Source: Rhodoferax sp.
GTDB lineage: Bacteria; Pseudomonadota; Gammaproteobacteria; Burkholderiales; Burkholderiaceae_C
Assembly: GCA_024235935.1 (NCBI GenBank)
Contig: JACKLL010000003.1
Span: 1 to 64,000 of the forward strand
Length of the DNA: 64,000 nt
Direction: 5' to 3'
The notes beneath the pieces were generated by a model, which made no database searches, was not told where the DNA came from, and saw only the letters and a program-made list of their open reading frames with translations. Positions 62,264 to 64,000 of this stretch are shown here, piece by piece; position 1 is the first letter of the stretch; each line of letters starts with the position of its first letter. A program made the translations under genes and the position numbers.

Positions 62264-63486
62264 TCAGATCGCTCCCTGTGCGCGCAGATCGGCGATATCG
62301 GACGCCGCGTAACCGAGCTCGGCCAGGATGGCGTCACTGTGTTGTCCCAGCAAAGGCGGAGCCGACTGGGTTTGCAGCGGCGCATCGGCAAAGCGCATCG
62401 GGCTGGCCAGCTGCGGCATGTCGACGCCGCTGGGGTGCGGCACATGGGTCAACATGCCGCGTGCCCGGACCTGCGGATCCTCGAACACCTCCGCCACTGA
62501 ATTGATAGCGCCGCAGGCACGCCCACCACATCCAGCGCAGCGATCAGCTCGCGCGTCCAGCGCAGAAAGTCTTCGCGCAGCATGCCCGACAAGGTGCCGA
62601 TATTGCGTACCCGCTGCGCATTGCTGGCGAAACGCGCGTCGGTGACCCATTCGGTACGGTTCAGTACCGAACACAGTTTGGCGAATTGCCCGTCATTGCC
62701 CACCACCAGAATCACATCACCGTCAGCGCAGGCATACACGTCCTGCGGCTGGATGTTGGGGGTGCGCGTTGCCATTGCGTGCAGGCACCTTGCCGGACAC
62801 CAGGTAGTTCATCGCCTGGTTGGACAAGGTTGCCACCTGCACGTCCAGCATGCCGATGTCGATGTTGTCACCGACGCCCGTTTCATTGCGCCGGGCCAGT
62901 GCCGCCAGCACCGCGACCGTGGTGTACATGCCGGTCATCAGGTCGACGATAGGGATGCCCACCTTCTGCGGGCCGCCGCCGGGTTTTCCATCCTTCTCGC
63001 CAGTGACGCTCATCAGGCCGCCCATGGCCTGGATCAGGAAGTCGTAGGCCGGCTGGTCGCGCCGGGGGCCGGTCTGACCGAAGCCGGTGACCGAACAGTA
63101 GATCAGGCGCGGGTTGATCTTGCGCAGGATGCCTCGTCGAGTCCGTAGCGCCCCAGCGTGCCGGCCTTTGTAGTTCTCCAGCACGATGTCGCTCTTCATG
63201 GCCAGTTCGCGCACGATGCGCTGGCCTTCGGGTTTGTCCAGGCTGACGGTGATCGAGCGCTTGCCGCGGTTGACCGCCAGGTAATACCCGGCCTCCCGGG
63301 TGTCCTGTCCACGCGCATCCTTGAGGAAGGTGGCCCCAGGACCGGGTATCGTCGCCCGCGCCAGGGCGCTCCACCTGATCACTTCGGCCCCAGATCAGCC
63401 AGGATCTGGCTGGCCCAGGGGCAGCCAGAATGCGGCTGAGGTCGAGCACCTTGACATGCGAAAGTGGTCCGGTCTTTTTGGGTCAT
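62264..63486 (-). pseudogene. CaiB/BaiF family III CoA-transferase (third of three), several frameshifts
   Basis: The ATG at 63486 leads into a frame that breaks almost at once; PLSHVKVLDLSRILAAPG, then YYLAVNRGKRSITVSLDKPE, INPRLIYCSVTGFGQTGPRR, YDFLIQAMGGLMSVTGEKDG and KVGIPIVDLMTGMYTTVAVL (catalytic Asp) are in other frames. DGDVILVVGNDGQFAKLCSV and AINSVAEVFEDPQVRARGML complete it, ending LGYAASDIADLRAQGAI at 62264. Six or more single-base changes are needed (for example near 63470, 63400, 63385, 63170, 63135, 62785 and 62515). It heads the minus-strand operon. Confidence 0.74.
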
Positions 63487-63722
63487 GGCTGGCTAGCTGT
63501 CATTTGATTTCTGGGAAATGGCTCCACGGCCTACTGTATGCGGCCTCGTCTCCACATGCCAAGCGTCGGCCCTGCAATGCTGGGATGCTGATAAACACAT
63601 ACCTGGCAGCCGGACATTCTCGCCGCTGGCGTCAACCCAGATCTGCCGTTTCCGGCATGCCACGCAGATCCGGCAATACCCAGAATGCGCTCGCACCATT
63701 GCAAGCCGCTGGAACCTCCACC

Positions 63723-64000
63723 ATGGATCGCGTGATTCCGACCCCGTCCGCATCATCGCTACTGCCTGCCGGCCGGCATGTCGTTCTGCCCGGTGTGCGC
63801 CTGTGGTTTCTGGACACCGGCGGTGACGGCACCCGCTGCTGCTGCTGCACGCCAATACCGGAACCTCCGCCGCCTGGGCTCTGCAGTTCCAGGCCTTTGC
63901 CGATGCCGGCTATCGCGTCATTGCCTTTGATCGGCGGGGCTGGGGACGCAGCCATGCCGATCCCGCGACCGGCGCACAACCTGGCTCGATCGCCGAGGAC
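63723..64000 (+). CDS. Alpha/beta-hydrolase fold protein, N-terminal part, one frameshift (cut by window end)
   Basis: The ATG at 63723 starts MDRVIPTPSASSLLPAGRHV, then VLPGVRLWFLDTGGDGT. After the CCC at 63832-63834 one base seems to be missing: with an extra C the frame continues as PLLLLHANTGTSAAWALQFQ, AFADAGYRVIAFDRRGWGRS to the window end. HANTG is the oxyanion-hole region and FDRRGWGRS the strand-4/helix-A segment of alpha/beta hydrolases; the catalytic serine lies outside the window. It is divergent from the CoA-transferase operon. An inverted repeat GATCTGC/GCAGATC (63640-63670) lies in the 236-base gap. Confidence 0.68.
   Translation, partial: MDRVIPTPSASSLLPAGRHVVLPGVRLWFLDTGGDGTRCCCCTPIPEPPPPGLCSSRPLPMPAIASLPLIGGAGDAAMPIPRPAHNLARSPR

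Noticed and set aside
1..64000. CRISPR arrays, tRNA or rRNA genes, riboswitches
   Set aside because: No regularly spaced repeats, cloverleaf-like sequence or rRNA signature were seen in reading both strands.

Overview
The window is high-GC DNA from a betaproteobacterium, most likely of the order Burkholderiales (Alcaligenaceae/Comamonadaceae-like). The evidence is four Bug-type (TctC-like) periplasmic binding proteins without neighbouring TctA/TctB genes, two TAXI-TRAP systems and one DctPQM-TRAP system, dense aromatic and organic-acid catabolic operons, and a PEP-CTERM exported protein. No rRNA, tRNA, CRISPR array, phage gene or replication origin was seen. Nearly every gene is for uptake, regulation or breakdown of carboxylates, so this is a catabolic accessory region and not a core block.

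Layout: 1-3.3 kb holds the end of a FAD oxidoreductase, a PEP-CTERM lectin-like protein and a quinone-oxidoreductase-type enzyme. 3.4-8.8 kb is a GntR-controlled sugar-acid-like module (2-hydroxyacid dehydrogenase, Bug binding protein, IlvD/Edd dehydratase with the arabinonate-dehydratase cysteine spacing, RraA/HMG-aldolase-like protein). An IS5-family element lies at 8.9-10.0 kb. 10.4-16.6 kb is a lower-GC block with two divergent operons (CoA-transferase, IclR, crotonase against two acyl-CoA dehydrogenase subunits and a Bug protein) around an excellent IclR-type operator; it ends beside an orphan PEP-CTERM tail. 17.0-20.0 kb is a GntR, EctD-like dioxygenase and SAF-domain oxidoreductase operon. 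20.1-24.8 kb is an operon for an extradiol dioxygenase, IclR, MhpA-like hydroxylase, class II aldolase and GlcG-like protein, divergent from a TAXI-TRAP transporter (25.0-28.1 kb) across a strong palindrome.

28.6-38.6 kb, all on the minus strand, has a 3-hydroxybenzoate-to-gentisate operon, a PutA without DNA-binding domain and a DctPQM transporter; a MarR gene is divergent. 39.4-48.4 kb holds a LysR gene, a PanE-like reductase, tartrate dehydratase TtdAB, a second LysR, tartrate/D-malate dehydrogenase and a second TAXI-TRAP system: a tartrate-type utilisation locus. 48.6-51.5 kb encodes three exported proteins, including a metallo-beta-lactamase-fold protein, two of which share an Ig-like cysteine-pair domain.

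51.5-64 kb is a second CoA-dependent catabolic cluster: three CaiB/BaiF CoA-transferases, a fused double acyl-CoA dehydrogenase, a crotonase with both catalytic glutamates, a GST, a flavin reductase, two Bug proteins, a carboxymuconolactone-decarboxylase-like protein and a PDC-lactonase-like amidohydrolase. From about 51.2 kb onwards almost every gene is interrupted by single-base indels while motifs on both sides are conserved. That looks more like poor sequence at a contig end than real decay, but it cannot be settled from the sequence alone. The window closes inside a divergent alpha/beta-hydrolase gene.
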